A DNA stretch of 22,013 nt from UKL13-2 sp043793345 (GTDB lineage: Bacteria > Pseudomonadota > Gammaproteobacteria > Burkholderiales > Usitatibacteraceae). Below the pieces are notes generated by a model that made no database searches, had not been told where the DNA came from, and worked only from the letters and a program-made list of their open reading frames with translations. Made by a program: the position numbers and the translations under genes. The stretch lies in the NCBI GenBank assembly GCA_043793345.1, contig JAYVXF010000084.1, forward strand, positions 1-22,013. Direction: 5' to 3'. Below are positions 14,298 through 21,409 of the stretch, one piece after another (position 1 is the first letter of the stretch; the number at the start of each line of letters is the position of its first letter).

Positions 14298-15563
14298 ATG
14301 GAAGCATTAAAAGGAATCCGTATTTTAGATATGACGCACGTGCAAGCCGGACCGACCTGCTCGCAACTACTCGCATGGATGGGTGCCGACGTAATCAAGT
14401 TTGAGCCACCGCAAGGCGACGGCACGCGCGGCCAATTGCGCGATGTGCCGGGCGCGGACAGCTTGTATTTCACGATGCTCAATTGCAACAAGCGCTCGAT
14501 CACCGTGAACATGAAATCGGTCGAGGGCAAAACGGTATTTGTCGACCTGCTTGCCAAGTGCGACATCATCATGGAAAATTTCGGGCCCGGCGTCCTCGAC
14601 AGGTTCGGATTTACGTGGGAAAAAATCCACGCCATCAATCCGAAAATCGTGATGGGCTCGATCAAGGGTTTTGGTTCCAGCGGACCGTACGCGGAATTCA
14701 AGGCGTATGAAAACGTCGCGCAAGCCATGGGCGGATCGATGAGCACTACCGGCATTCCCGACGGCGCGCCGTTTGTCACCGGTGCGCAGATTGGCGATAC
14801 CGGCACCGGGCTGCATCTGGCGATTGGTTTGCTCGCAGCACTTCATCAAGCGAATCGCACGGGCGAGGGCCAATACGTCGAAGTGGCGATGATGGACGGC
14901 GTGATGAATTTGTGCCGCGTAAAATTTCGCGATCATCAGCGCCTCACGCGCCAGGCGCTTGCCGAATATTCCGTGCCGACCTATCAGAACATGGGCGAAG
15001 TGCCGCGTGCTGGCAACGATTCCGGCGGCGGCCAACTCGGCAACGCGATTCACTGTAAGCCCCACGGCGCGAACGACTGGATTTATGTGGTGGTGCAAGA
15101 AGCGGTGTGGACGGCGCTGGCCGGTCGCGTCGGCGCGGAAATCGGCATGCCCGATCTGGTGAACGATGCGCAGTTTGCGACCATCGGTGAGCGGCGCAAA
15201 AATCAGCAACTGATGTGGACGCTGCTCAATAAATTTGCCGCCAACTACACCAAGCGCGAAGTGATGGCGATCTTGAATCCGCTCGACGTGCCGTGCGGAC
15301 CGATCATGTCCACCGAGGATCTGGCCAACGACGAACACGTCCGTGGCCGCGACATGTACGTCGAACTCGATCATCCCCAGCGCGGCAAGTGGTTCAACGT
15401 CGGCATGCCGATCAAGCTGTCTGCGTCGCCTGCAAAAATCGAGCGCTCGCCACTGCTGGGTGAACACACCGATGAGGTGTTGAAAAATGTGTTGGGCTAC
15501 GATGATGCGAAGGTGGCCGCGATGAAATCTGCCGGTGCGTTCTCATTGCCGCCGAAGAACTAA
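14298..15563 (+). CDS. frc: Formyl-CoA:oxalate CoA-transferase (CaiB/BaiF family)
   Basis: Class III CoA-transferase that moves CoA from formyl-CoA to oxalate, making oxalyl-CoA for Oxc; 421 aa against about 416-428 in known Frc. It has LDMTHVQAGPTCSQLLAW (10-27), LYFTMLNCNKRSI (56-68), SIKGF (121-125), KAYENVAQAMGG (135-146) and STTG (149-152). Catalytic Asp167 sits in QIGDTGTGLH, equivalent to Asp169 of the E. coli and Oxalobacter enzymes. The active-site glycine loop reads SGGGQLG (242-248), with Ser in place of the first Gly of GGGGQ. SPLLGEHTDEVL closes the conserved core. It is 100 nt downstream of oxc, with AAGGAA upstream. The oxc pairing makes Frc much more likely than another CaiB/BaiF transferase. 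A different donor, such as succinyl-CoA, remains possible. Confidence 0.94.
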   Translation: MEALKGIRILDMTHVQAGPTCSQLLAWMGADVIKFEPPQGDGTRGQLRDVPGADSLYFTMLNCNKRSITVNMKSVEGKTVFVDLLAKCDIIMENFGPGVLDRFGFTWEKIHAINPKIVMGSIKGFGSSGPYAEFKAYENVAQAMGGSMSTTGIPDGAPFVTGAQIGDTGTGLHLAIGLLAALHQANRTGEGQYVEVAMMDGVMNLCRVKFRDHQRLTRQALAEYSVPTYQNMGEVPRAGNDSGGGQLGNAIHCKPHGANDWIYVVVQEAVWTALAGRVGAEIGMPDLVNDAQFATIGERRKNQQLMWTLLNKFAANYTKREVMAILNPLDVPCGPIMSTEDLANDEHVRGRDMYVELDHPQRGKWFNVGMPIKLSASPAKIERSPLLGEHTDEVLKNVLGYDDAKVAAMKSAGAFSLPPKN

Positions 15564-15660
15564 AATAAGTAAACACTAGCATTGGCGAGGCGTTTCAGCC
15601 ATTTATGCCATAGTATCCGCGCCAAATGGCGATCTACGTGACTGTATGGTTCGCCAGAGT

Positions 15661-15734
15661 CCGTCATTCCCGCGCAGGCGGGAATCCAAGTGCACTCAAC
15701 CGAACTTGGATTCCCGCCTGCGCGGGAATGACGG
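15661..15734. repeat. Long inverted repeat containing two dRS3-like units
   Basis: Perfect 31-bp arms (15661-15691 and 15704-15734) flank a 12-nt loop. Each arm contains ATTCCC-N8-GGGAAT, the form of the dRS3 repeats described in Neisseria, where such sites serve as integration targets for filamentous phage. Sequences of this GTCATTCCCGCGC type are dispersed in many proteobacterial genomes. The element lies between frc and the formyltransferase-like gene. No T tract follows, so it is not a classical terminator, but RNA from either strand would form a very stable hairpin that may attenuate transcription or block exonucleases. Confidence 0.9.
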
Positions 15735-15770
15735 GCCGGTGAGTTCCCCCAATATTTTCAAAGGCAACCT

Positions 15771-16703
15771 ATGAAAATCGCAATCATCGGCCAGCAGGAT
15801 TTTGGCAAAGCGGTACTCGACGCTTTCCTCGCTCGTGGTGACGAAATCGCCGGCGTATTTTGCGCACCGGAAAAAGACGGTGCAAGACCCGATGTGCTGC
15901 GCGTCGCCGCACAGGAAAAAGGTCTGCGTGTGTTTCAGTTTCCTTCACTCAAGGACGTGCAGGCGAAGGACACCATGAAAGCGCTCGATGTCGATATCGG
16001 CATCATGGCGTTTGTGCTGCAATTTGCGCCGCAGGATTTTGTGAAAATACCCAGGCACGGCACGATTCAATTTCACCCCTCGCTGCTGCCGAAATATCGC
16101 GGCCCGAGCTCGATCAATTGGCCCATCATCAAAGGCGAAACCAACACCGGCCTGACTATTTTCCGGCCCAACAACGGGCTCGACGAAGGTGAGGTCGTTC
16201 TGCAAAAAGAAACGCTCATCAGCGCCGACGACACGCTGGGCACGGTCTATTTTGATCGCCTGTTTCCGATTGGTGTGGCCGCGATGCTGGAGGCGGCCGA
16301 TCTGGTCGTTGCAGGCAAACACACCGAGACCGTGCAGGACGAATCGCAGGCGAGCTACGAAGGCTGGTGTCGCGCGGCGGAAGCGCGTGTCAACTGGAAT
16401 AACCACGTCGACACCATTCACAATCTCATCCGTGGCTGCGACCCGGCGCCGGGAGCATGGACCACGCTCAACGGCAAAAGGGTGCAACTTTTCGGCAGTA
16501 AAAAACATCTTGCCCGTACATTCGGCGCGGTCAAGGGCAAGCCGGGCGAAATATCGGCAATCGCCGCGACGTCGCTGATCGTGACTGCACAGGGCGGACA
16601 AATTGAAGTCGCCAAATTGAAATTTGAGGATGGCAAGAAAATAGCCGCTGCTGAATTTGTCGCGGCGCACGGTTTGGTGATCGGTGCTGCATTCGGCGGA
16701 TAG
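15771..16703 (+). CDS. Free-standing formyltransferase-fold enzyme like the 10-formyl-THF dehydrogenase hydrolase domain
   Basis: 310 aa, the same length as the N-terminal hydrolase unit of animal 10-formyltetrahydrofolate dehydrogenase (ALDH1L1). It starts with MKIAIIGQQDFG like that domain. It has FHPSLLPKYRGPSSINWPI (101-119) with His102, and NNGLDEGEVVLQKE (134-147) with Asp138, which correspond to the catalytic His106 and Asp142. YEGWCRAAEARVNW and IHNLIRGCDPAPGAW lead to the Fmt-C-like part (about 205-310). The Asn-x-His of methionyl-tRNA formyltransferase is Gln100-x-His102, which argues against a true Fmt. No ACT domain is present, so it is not PurU. It probably releases formate from, or transfers the formyl group of, 10-formyl-THF. 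Its place after oxc-frc suggests a role in disposing of formyl units, but a terminator-like repeat separates them. Confidence 0.8.
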   Translation: MKIAIIGQQDFGKAVLDAFLARGDEIAGVFCAPEKDGARPDVLRVAAQEKGLRVFQFPSLKDVQAKDTMKALDVDIGIMAFVLQFAPQDFVKIPRHGTIQFHPSLLPKYRGPSSINWPIIKGETNTGLTIFRPNNGLDEGEVVLQKETLISADDTLGTVYFDRLFPIGVAAMLEAADLVVAGKHTETVQDESQASYEGWCRAAEARVNWNNHVDTIHNLIRGCDPAPGAWTTLNGKRVQLFGSKKHLARTFGAVKGKPGEISAIAATSLIVTAQGGQIEVAKLKFEDGKKIAAAEFVAAHGLVIGAAFGG

Positions 16704-16829
16704 GACTGACGCCGCCACTGTCGCATGGTCGATAGCATCTCCGCAAACAGCTTCTACGCCTTGCACGGCCGATGTTGCGCGCTTGAATGCGCCATCGCGC
16801 GAATGCGGGATGGCCTCGATTTGCTTTCT

Positions 16830-16838
16830 TGCTACAAT
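16830..16838 (+). promoter_or_regulatory. Extended -10 promoter for the kinase gene
   Basis: TGCTACAAT matches the extended -10 form TGn-TAnAAT. No good -35 lies at the right distance (TGGCCT at 16811-16816 is poor), as is usual for extended -10 promoters. Transcription would start near 16845, about 44 nt before the ATG at 16889. Confidence 0.5.
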
Positions 16839-16888
16839 TCAGCCTTGACGACACGGTCGTGCATCGCCACCGAAGTCAGGGAGACATA

Positions 16889-19438
16889 ATGAAAAAAGCC
16901 GGATTCTGGGCGTCCGATTGGTTCTTCGGGCTACTGATTGTCATATTGGTGTTCGGCCTCAGCCGGGCAACACGCTTCTTCGATGGCTTGGAAACCAAAG
17001 CCTATGACTGGGGCGTGCAGGCAACCACCAAGCAGCCCTCCGATAAAGTTGCGGTGATTGCGATCGATGCGGAGTCGCTCAGAAATATCGGACGCTGGCC
17101 GTGGCCGCGCGACATTCACGCGGCGATGATCGATAAATTGGCCGCTGCCAAGGCGAAGGTCATTGGCAATACCATATTTTATTTCGAGCCCCAGCAAGAC
17201 CCGGGCTTGCAGTACATCACCAAGCTGTTGCAGGTATACGCCAAGAACGTCCCCGCCGTTGCCGAAGGCGTCACAGCGTCGCGAGTCACGATCAACCCGG
17301 CGGTTGCCGCGTTCGGGCCGATTTTGTATGAGGCTGAGCAGGCGCTTAACACCGACCGCCGGGTGGCCGAAAGTATCAAGAAATCGGGCAATGTGGTACT
17401 GGCCTCGCTGTTTGACCCGGTTTTTGATCCACCGGCTGGCAAGCCGGACAAGTCGTTGCCGGAGTTCATCTTAAAGAATGAAGTCACCGGCTTCACCAAT
17501 GCGGGCGGAGAGTTTGTTTATGCATTGCCGAACCCTGACATTCCTATTGACGAGATCGGCTCGGTCGCGGCAGGCATCGGCCATTTGAGCGCCAATCTGG
17601 ATGCGGATGGCGGCGCGCGACAGGACATTACCGTGGTCGATTATTTCGGCCAGCAATATCCGTCGTTTGCGATGTTGGTGGCAGCGAAGAGTTTGAATCT
17701 GGGAGCCAAAGATATCCGCATCAATCTTGGTGAAAGTGTCTCGCTTGGAAATTTGCGCATCCTCACGGATGACCGCGCACTGATGCGTCCGTACTTTTAC
17801 AAACCTATTGGCGACAAACCAGCCATTCCGGTCGATTCATTTTTCGACGTGTTCAGCGGAAAAATTCCTGCGTCCAAATATGCCGACAAAATTGTCCTGA
17901 TCGGCGCAACGGCGCCGGGGATCGGCAGCGCGCAGGTGACCCCGATCGGTGTACTCGCACCAGTTGAAGCACTCTCCCACTCGGTGTCGAGTATTTTGAA
18001 AGAACATTTTTTCCGTACGCCTGTGTGGACGCTCTGGGTTTCACTGCTGGCGTTCATTCTCGTTGCGGCTTATTTGATCGCGCTGTTGCCGAGGCTGCGC
18101 GCAGGCCCCGCTGCCATTTTCACCCTGGTGATTTTTCTGGCGCTGCTCGGCACCCATTTCGCCTTGATGATGGGACCAAGCATCTGGGTGAAGCTGATGC
18201 TGCCGATGGCGCTGCTGTTGATCGGACATTTATTGCTCACGACCAAGCGCTTTCTCATGACCGAGAAAGGCCACGAAAAATCCGAAGCCGCCGGCGCGGA
18301 ATCAAACCGCATGCTCGGTCTCGCGTTTCAGCAGCAAGGCCAGCTCGATATGGCGTTCGACAAATTCCGTAAATGTCCGGTGGATGAGCAATTGATGGAA
18401 AACGTTTATTCGCTAGCCCTCGATTTCGAGAGGCGCCGACAATTCAACAAAGCCGAAAGCGCATTTGCGTTCATCCATCAGGCCAACCCGAAATTTCGCG
18501 ACGTGGCGGACCGGATGAATCGCGCCAAAATCATGTCGGAGACAATCATTCTCGGCGGCTCCTCGGCGTCGCGCTCCACAGCGGCAACGATGGTGCTTTC
18601 CGGCACCGGCGAAAAGCCGATGCTGGGTCGTTACCAGGTGCAAAAAGAGCTCGGCAAAGGCGCAATGGGTGTGGTCTATCTTGGCAAAGACCCCAAAATT
18701 GGCCGAGAGGTGGCAATCAAAACGATGGCGCTGGCGATGGAATTTGAAGGCGAAGAATTGCAGGAAGCCAAGGACCGCTTTTTCCGTGAGGCGGAATCCG
18801 CCGGCAAACTCGATCATCCGAATATCGTGAAAATATACGACGCCGGCGAAGAGCACGATCTGGCGTTTATCGCGATGGAGTTTTTGAAGGGCAAAGATCT
18901 GGCGCCGTTCACCAAAAATCCGAATCTGTTGCCGTTCGAGAAAGTGTTGTCGATCATTGAGCGTGTGGCTGCAGGTCTCGACCACGCGCATAAACTTAAC
19001 GTCGTGCATCGTGATATCAAGCCTGCCAACATCATGTACGACGCCGATACCGATACCGCAAAGATCACCGACTTTGGTATTGCCCGCGTGACCGATTCCT
19101 CTAAAACCAAGACCGGCATGGTGCTGGGCACGCCGTCGTATATGTCGCCTGAACAATTGGCGGGCAAGAAAATTGACGGTCGCTCCGATTTGTTTTCTTT
19201 AGGCGTCATGCTTTATCAAATGTGCTGCGGACGCCTGCCGTTTGAAGGCGAATCGATGACGCAACTGATGTTCGCGATTGCCAACGAGCCACATCCGAAC
19301 ATTCTGGAATACAACCCGGCGCTGCCGTCGTACATGCCGGATCTGATCGATATGGCGCTGGCGAAAAAATTTGAAGAGCGCTTCCAGACCGGTGCCGAAT
19401 TTGCCGCCGCCATTCGCACTTATCGACAAATAGGCTGA
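16889..19438 (+). CDS. CHASE2 sensor Ser/Thr protein kinase
   Basis: Membrane receptor kinase of 849 aa. An N-terminal membrane segment (about 10-25) precedes an extracytoplasmic CHASE2 domain (about 30-370; VAVIAIDAESLRNIGRWPW at 54-72). Three membrane helices follow (about 378-400, 408-427, 434-452), then a cytoplasmic linker with two TPR-like helical pairs (about 473-530). The Hanks-type kinase covers about 580-849: glycine loop GKGAMGVVY (589-597), Lys611 in VAIK, HRDIKPAN (707-714), DFG (728-730) and the GTPSYMSPEQ activation segment (from 747). All catalytic residues are present. The start at 16889 has AGGGAG upstream; a longer in-frame start at 16787 precedes the promoter-like -10 and adds no membrane or domain sequence. 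The gene has its own promoter and terminator. Its ligand and targets are unknown. Confidence 0.93.
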   Translation: MKKAGFWASDWFFGLLIVILVFGLSRATRFFDGLETKAYDWGVQATTKQPSDKVAVIAIDAESLRNIGRWPWPRDIHAAMIDKLAAAKAKVIGNTIFYFEPQQDPGLQYITKLLQVYAKNVPAVAEGVTASRVTINPAVAAFGPILYEAEQALNTDRRVAESIKKSGNVVLASLFDPVFDPPAGKPDKSLPEFILKNEVTGFTNAGGEFVYALPNPDIPIDEIGSVAAGIGHLSANLDADGGARQDITVVDYFGQQYPSFAMLVAAKSLNLGAKDIRINLGESVSLGNLRILTDDRALMRPYFYKPIGDKPAIPVDSFFDVFSGKIPASKYADKIVLIGATAPGIGSAQVTPIGVLAPVEALSHSVSSILKEHFFRTPVWTLWVSLLAFILVAAYLIALLPRLRAGPAAIFTLVIFLALLGTHFALMMGPSIWVKLMLPMALLLIGHLLLTTKRFLMTEKGHEKSEAAGAESNRMLGLAFQQQGQLDMAFDKFRKCPVDEQLMENVYSLALDFERRRQFNKAESAFAFIHQANPKFRDVADRMNRAKIMSETIILGGSSASRSTAATMVLSGTGEKPMLGRYQVQKELGKGAMGVVYLGKDPKIGREVAIKTMALAMEFEGEELQEAKDRFFREAESAGKLDHPNIVKIYDAGEEHDLAFIAMEFLKGKDLAPFTKNPNLLPFEKVLSIIERVAAGLDHAHKLNVVHRDIKPANIMYDADTDTAKITDFGIARVTDSSKTKTGMVLGTPSYMSPEQLAGKKIDGRSDLFSLGVMLYQMCCGRLPFEGESMTQLMFAIANEPHPNILEYNPALPSYMPDLIDMALAKKFEERFQTGAEFAAAIRTYRQIG

Positions 19439-19469
19439 TGCGAGGCATCAGGTAAACAAAAAGTAAACC

Positions 19470-19500
19470 GAAGGCGCGCCGCATGGCGCGCTTTTCGTTT
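19470..19500 (+). terminator. Intrinsic terminator after the kinase gene
   Basis: AAGGCGCGCC (19471-19480) pairs with GGCGCGCTTT (19485-19494), one pair being a G-T wobble, around a 4-nt loop GCAT; the tail is TTTTCGTTT. The stem begins 33 nt after the kinase stop. This is a strong rho-independent terminator pattern. Confidence 0.8.
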
Positions 19501-19501
19501 C

Positions 19502-19507
19502 TATAAT
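19502..19507 (+). promoter_or_regulatory. -10 element upstream of the DUF2889 gene
   Basis: A perfect TATAAT lies 33 nt before the ATG at 19540. The expected -35 position falls in the preceding terminator stem and does not match TTGACA, so the promoter is only suggested. It would start the DUF2889-sucCD transcript. Confidence 0.4.
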
Positions 19508-19539
19508 GTTGGCTGTCTTTCTGGCGATAAGTTACCTCC

Positions 19540-20112
19540 ATGCCCCTCTGCACACCCGCACCACGTCAACCCCTGCACCATCGCGACATCACTGTTCGAG
19601 GCTACAAACGCGATGACGGCATGTTTGATATCGAAGGCCACCTTCACGACACCAAAGCGGTGGACTTCAACGTCGCCAGCGGTCGGCGCGCGGCCGGAGA
19701 ATCGATTCATTCGATGTGGTTACGCATTACCATCGATCGCACCCTCACCATCGTCGATGCCGAAGCCGCCACCGATGCGATGCCCTATGTCGGGCACTGC
19801 GACACGATTACGCCAGATTATAAAAAGTTGATCGGTCTCGCCTTGCGTCCCGGATTTAGCAGTCAGGTGAAGCAACTGCTCGGCGGCACCAACGGCTGCA
19901 CGCACATTACCGATCTGGTCGGCATCGTGGCCACGACCGCCTTTCAATCCATCGCAGGCCAGGGCTTGCAGACGCCCGGCAGCAGGCCATTTCAGCTTGA
20001 CCGGTGTCACGCCCTCGCCGTCACTGCGCCGGCGGTCGCGCGCTACTATCCGGAATGGTATCGGGGTGATAAGCCGGTTGCCTCACCCGCAGGCCAGTCT
20101 GAGAATCACTAA
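19540..20112 (+). CDS. DUF2889 domain protein of unknown function
   Basis: 190 aa. It matches the DUF2889 pattern: an early RDITVRGYKRDDGMFDIEGHL (about 15-35, here with an acidic F-D-I-E-G-H-L core), MWLRITID (59-66), then CDTITPDYKKLIGL (about 88-101) and GGTNGCTHITDLV (115-127) with Cys and His residues that look like a conserved site. I know of no established function. No signal peptide or membrane segment is visible, so it is probably cytosolic. It sits 116 nt upstream of sucC on the same strand, a neighbourhood I recall from other betaproteobacteria. The start is preceded by ACCTCC instead of a Shine-Dalgarno sequence. Confidence 0.85.
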   Translation: MPLCTPAPRQPLHHRDITVRGYKRDDGMFDIEGHLHDTKAVDFNVASGRRAAGESIHSMWLRITIDRTLTIVDAEAATDAMPYVGHCDTITPDYKKLIGLALRPGFSSQVKQLLGGTNGCTHITDLVGIVATTAFQSIAGQGLQTPGSRPFQLDRCHALAVTAPAVARYYPEWYRGDKPVASPAGQSENH

Positions 20113-20115
20113 GAA

Positions 20116-20160
20116 TTACCAGCAATCATTAAGGCAGGCCGTTGCAGATTGCGCTGGTAA
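20116..20160 (+). promoter_or_regulatory. Stem-loop in the sucC leader
   Basis: TTACCAGC (20116-20123) pairs perfectly with GCTGGTAA (20153-20160), and AATC (20124-20127) with GATT (20147-20150) after a 2-nt bulge, giving a 12-bp imperfect stem. It begins 3 nt after the DUF2889 stop and ends 68 nt before the sucC ATG. No T tract follows. It may be an mRNA-processing or regulatory structure; I do not match it to a known riboswitch. Confidence 0.45.
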
Positions 20161-20228
20161 CATAGCAAAGCTTTATCGCACGCATCATTGATCGCAAGAT
20201 TTTATTTCACCGCAGAGAGCCAACCTCC

Positions 20229-21407
20229 ATGAACGTTCACGAATATCAAGGCAAGGAAATCTTGCGTAAATACGGCGTCGCCACTCCACGCGGTGTCGCT
20301 TGTTTTTCAGTCGATGAGGCGGTCAAAGCGGCTGAGTCACTCGGCGGCAAAGTCTGGGTCGTCAAAGCGCAGATTCACGCTGGCGGCCGTGGCAAGGGCG
20401 GCGGCGTCAAGGTTGCTAAATCTGTTGCGGAAGTGCGCGACTATGCCTCGAATATTCTCGGCATGACACTCGTCACCCATCAAACCGGCCCGGAAGGCCG
20501 CGTCGTGAAGCGTCTGTTGGTGGAAGAGGGTGCGGACATCAAAAAAGAACTCTACGTCGGTATGGTGGTCGACCGCGTCACGCAACGGGTGACGCTGATG
20601 GCATCCAGCGAAGGCGGGATGGACATTGAGCATGTCGCCGAACACACCCCAGAGAAAATTTTCAAAATCGCGATTGATCCAGTGAAGGGACTATCCGACG
20701 CGGATGGCGACGATGTTGCACGCAAAATCGGTGTGCCTGAAGTCGCGGTGACGCAGGCACGCGGCTTCATGCAGGCGCTGTACAAGGCATTCGACGAATG
20801 CGATTGCTCGCTCGCAGAAATCAATCCGCTGATTTACACCGGTGACAATAAAGTCATGGCACTCGACGCGAAACTCAACTTCGATTCCAACGCGCTTTAC
20901 CGTCACCCGGAAATCGTCGCGATGCGCGATCTCGATGAAGAAGATCCGGCCGAAATTGAAGCGTCGAAATTTGATCTCACCTACATCTCGCTCGATGGCG
21001 ATATTGGCTGCCTGGTGAACGGTGCGGGTCTGGCGATGGCGACGATGGATGTGATCAAGCTGTATGGCGGCTCGCCGGCAAATTTCCTCGATGTTGGCGG
21101 TGGTGCCACGGCCGAGAAAGTGACCGAAGCATTCAAGATCATGTTGAAAAACCCGAATCTGAAAGCGATTCTCGTCAATATCTTCGGCGGCATCATGAAA
21201 TGCGATGTGATCGCCAACGGCGTGATTACGGCAGCGCGCGAAGTGAAATTAACCGTGCCGCTGGTGGTGCGCATGAAGGGTACCAATGAAGAGCTGGGCA
21301 GAAAGTTGTTGGCTGATTCCGGCCTGCCGATTATTTCGGCGAACAACATGGCTGAAGCGGCCGAGCGGGTGGTCGCTGCTGCCGCAAAATTCAAAGCAGG
21401 AAAATAA
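20229..21407 (+). CDS. sucC: Succinyl-CoA synthetase beta subunit (ADP-forming type)
   Basis: Beta subunit of succinate-CoA ligase, TCA cycle, 392 aa against 388 in E. coli. It begins MNVHEYQGKEILRKYGV, the classic SucC N-terminus. The ATP-grasp domain has Lys46 in VVKAQIHAGGRGKGGG (44-59), and SLAEINPLIYTGDN carries the metal-binding region. The C-terminal CoA-ligase domain includes DVGGGAT and FGGIMKCDVIA (319-329), which contact the alpha subunit and its phosphohistidine loop. It pairs with sucD 2 nt downstream. A weak GAGAG lies about 10 nt before the ATG, with ACCTCC directly before it. Complete and ordinary in all key motifs. Confidence 0.97.
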   Translation: MNVHEYQGKEILRKYGVATPRGVACFSVDEAVKAAESLGGKVWVVKAQIHAGGRGKGGGVKVAKSVAEVRDYASNILGMTLVTHQTGPEGRVVKRLLVEEGADIKKELYVGMVVDRVTQRVTLMASSEGGMDIEHVAEHTPEKIFKIAIDPVKGLSDADGDDVARKIGVPEVAVTQARGFMQALYKAFDECDCSLAEINPLIYTGDNKVMALDAKLNFDSNALYRHPEIVAMRDLDEEDPAEIEASKFDLTYISLDGDIGCLVNGAGLAMATMDVIKLYGGSPANFLDVGGGATAEKVTEAFKIMLKNPNLKAILVNIFGGIMKCDVIANGVITAAREVKLTVPLVVRMKGTNEELGRKLLADSGLPIISANNMAEAAERVVAAAAKFKAGK

Positions 21408-21409
21408 TC

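Noticed and set aside
14367..15467. Long open frame (366 codons) antisense to frc
   Set aside because: It lies wholly opposite a strongly supported enzyme gene, gives a His/Arg-rich low-quality protein with no recognisable family, and has no promoter or ribosome site; typical antisense shadow in GC-rich DNA.
15945..16766. Open frame of 273 codons antisense to the formyltransferase-like gene
   Set aside because: Composition is that of a reverse-frame shadow and no family motif is visible.
16787..16888. Upstream in-frame ATG extending the CHASE2 kinase by 34 residues
   Set aside because: It precedes the extended -10 element and lacks a ribosome site, while the ATG at 16889 has AGGGAG and begins right before the first membrane segment.
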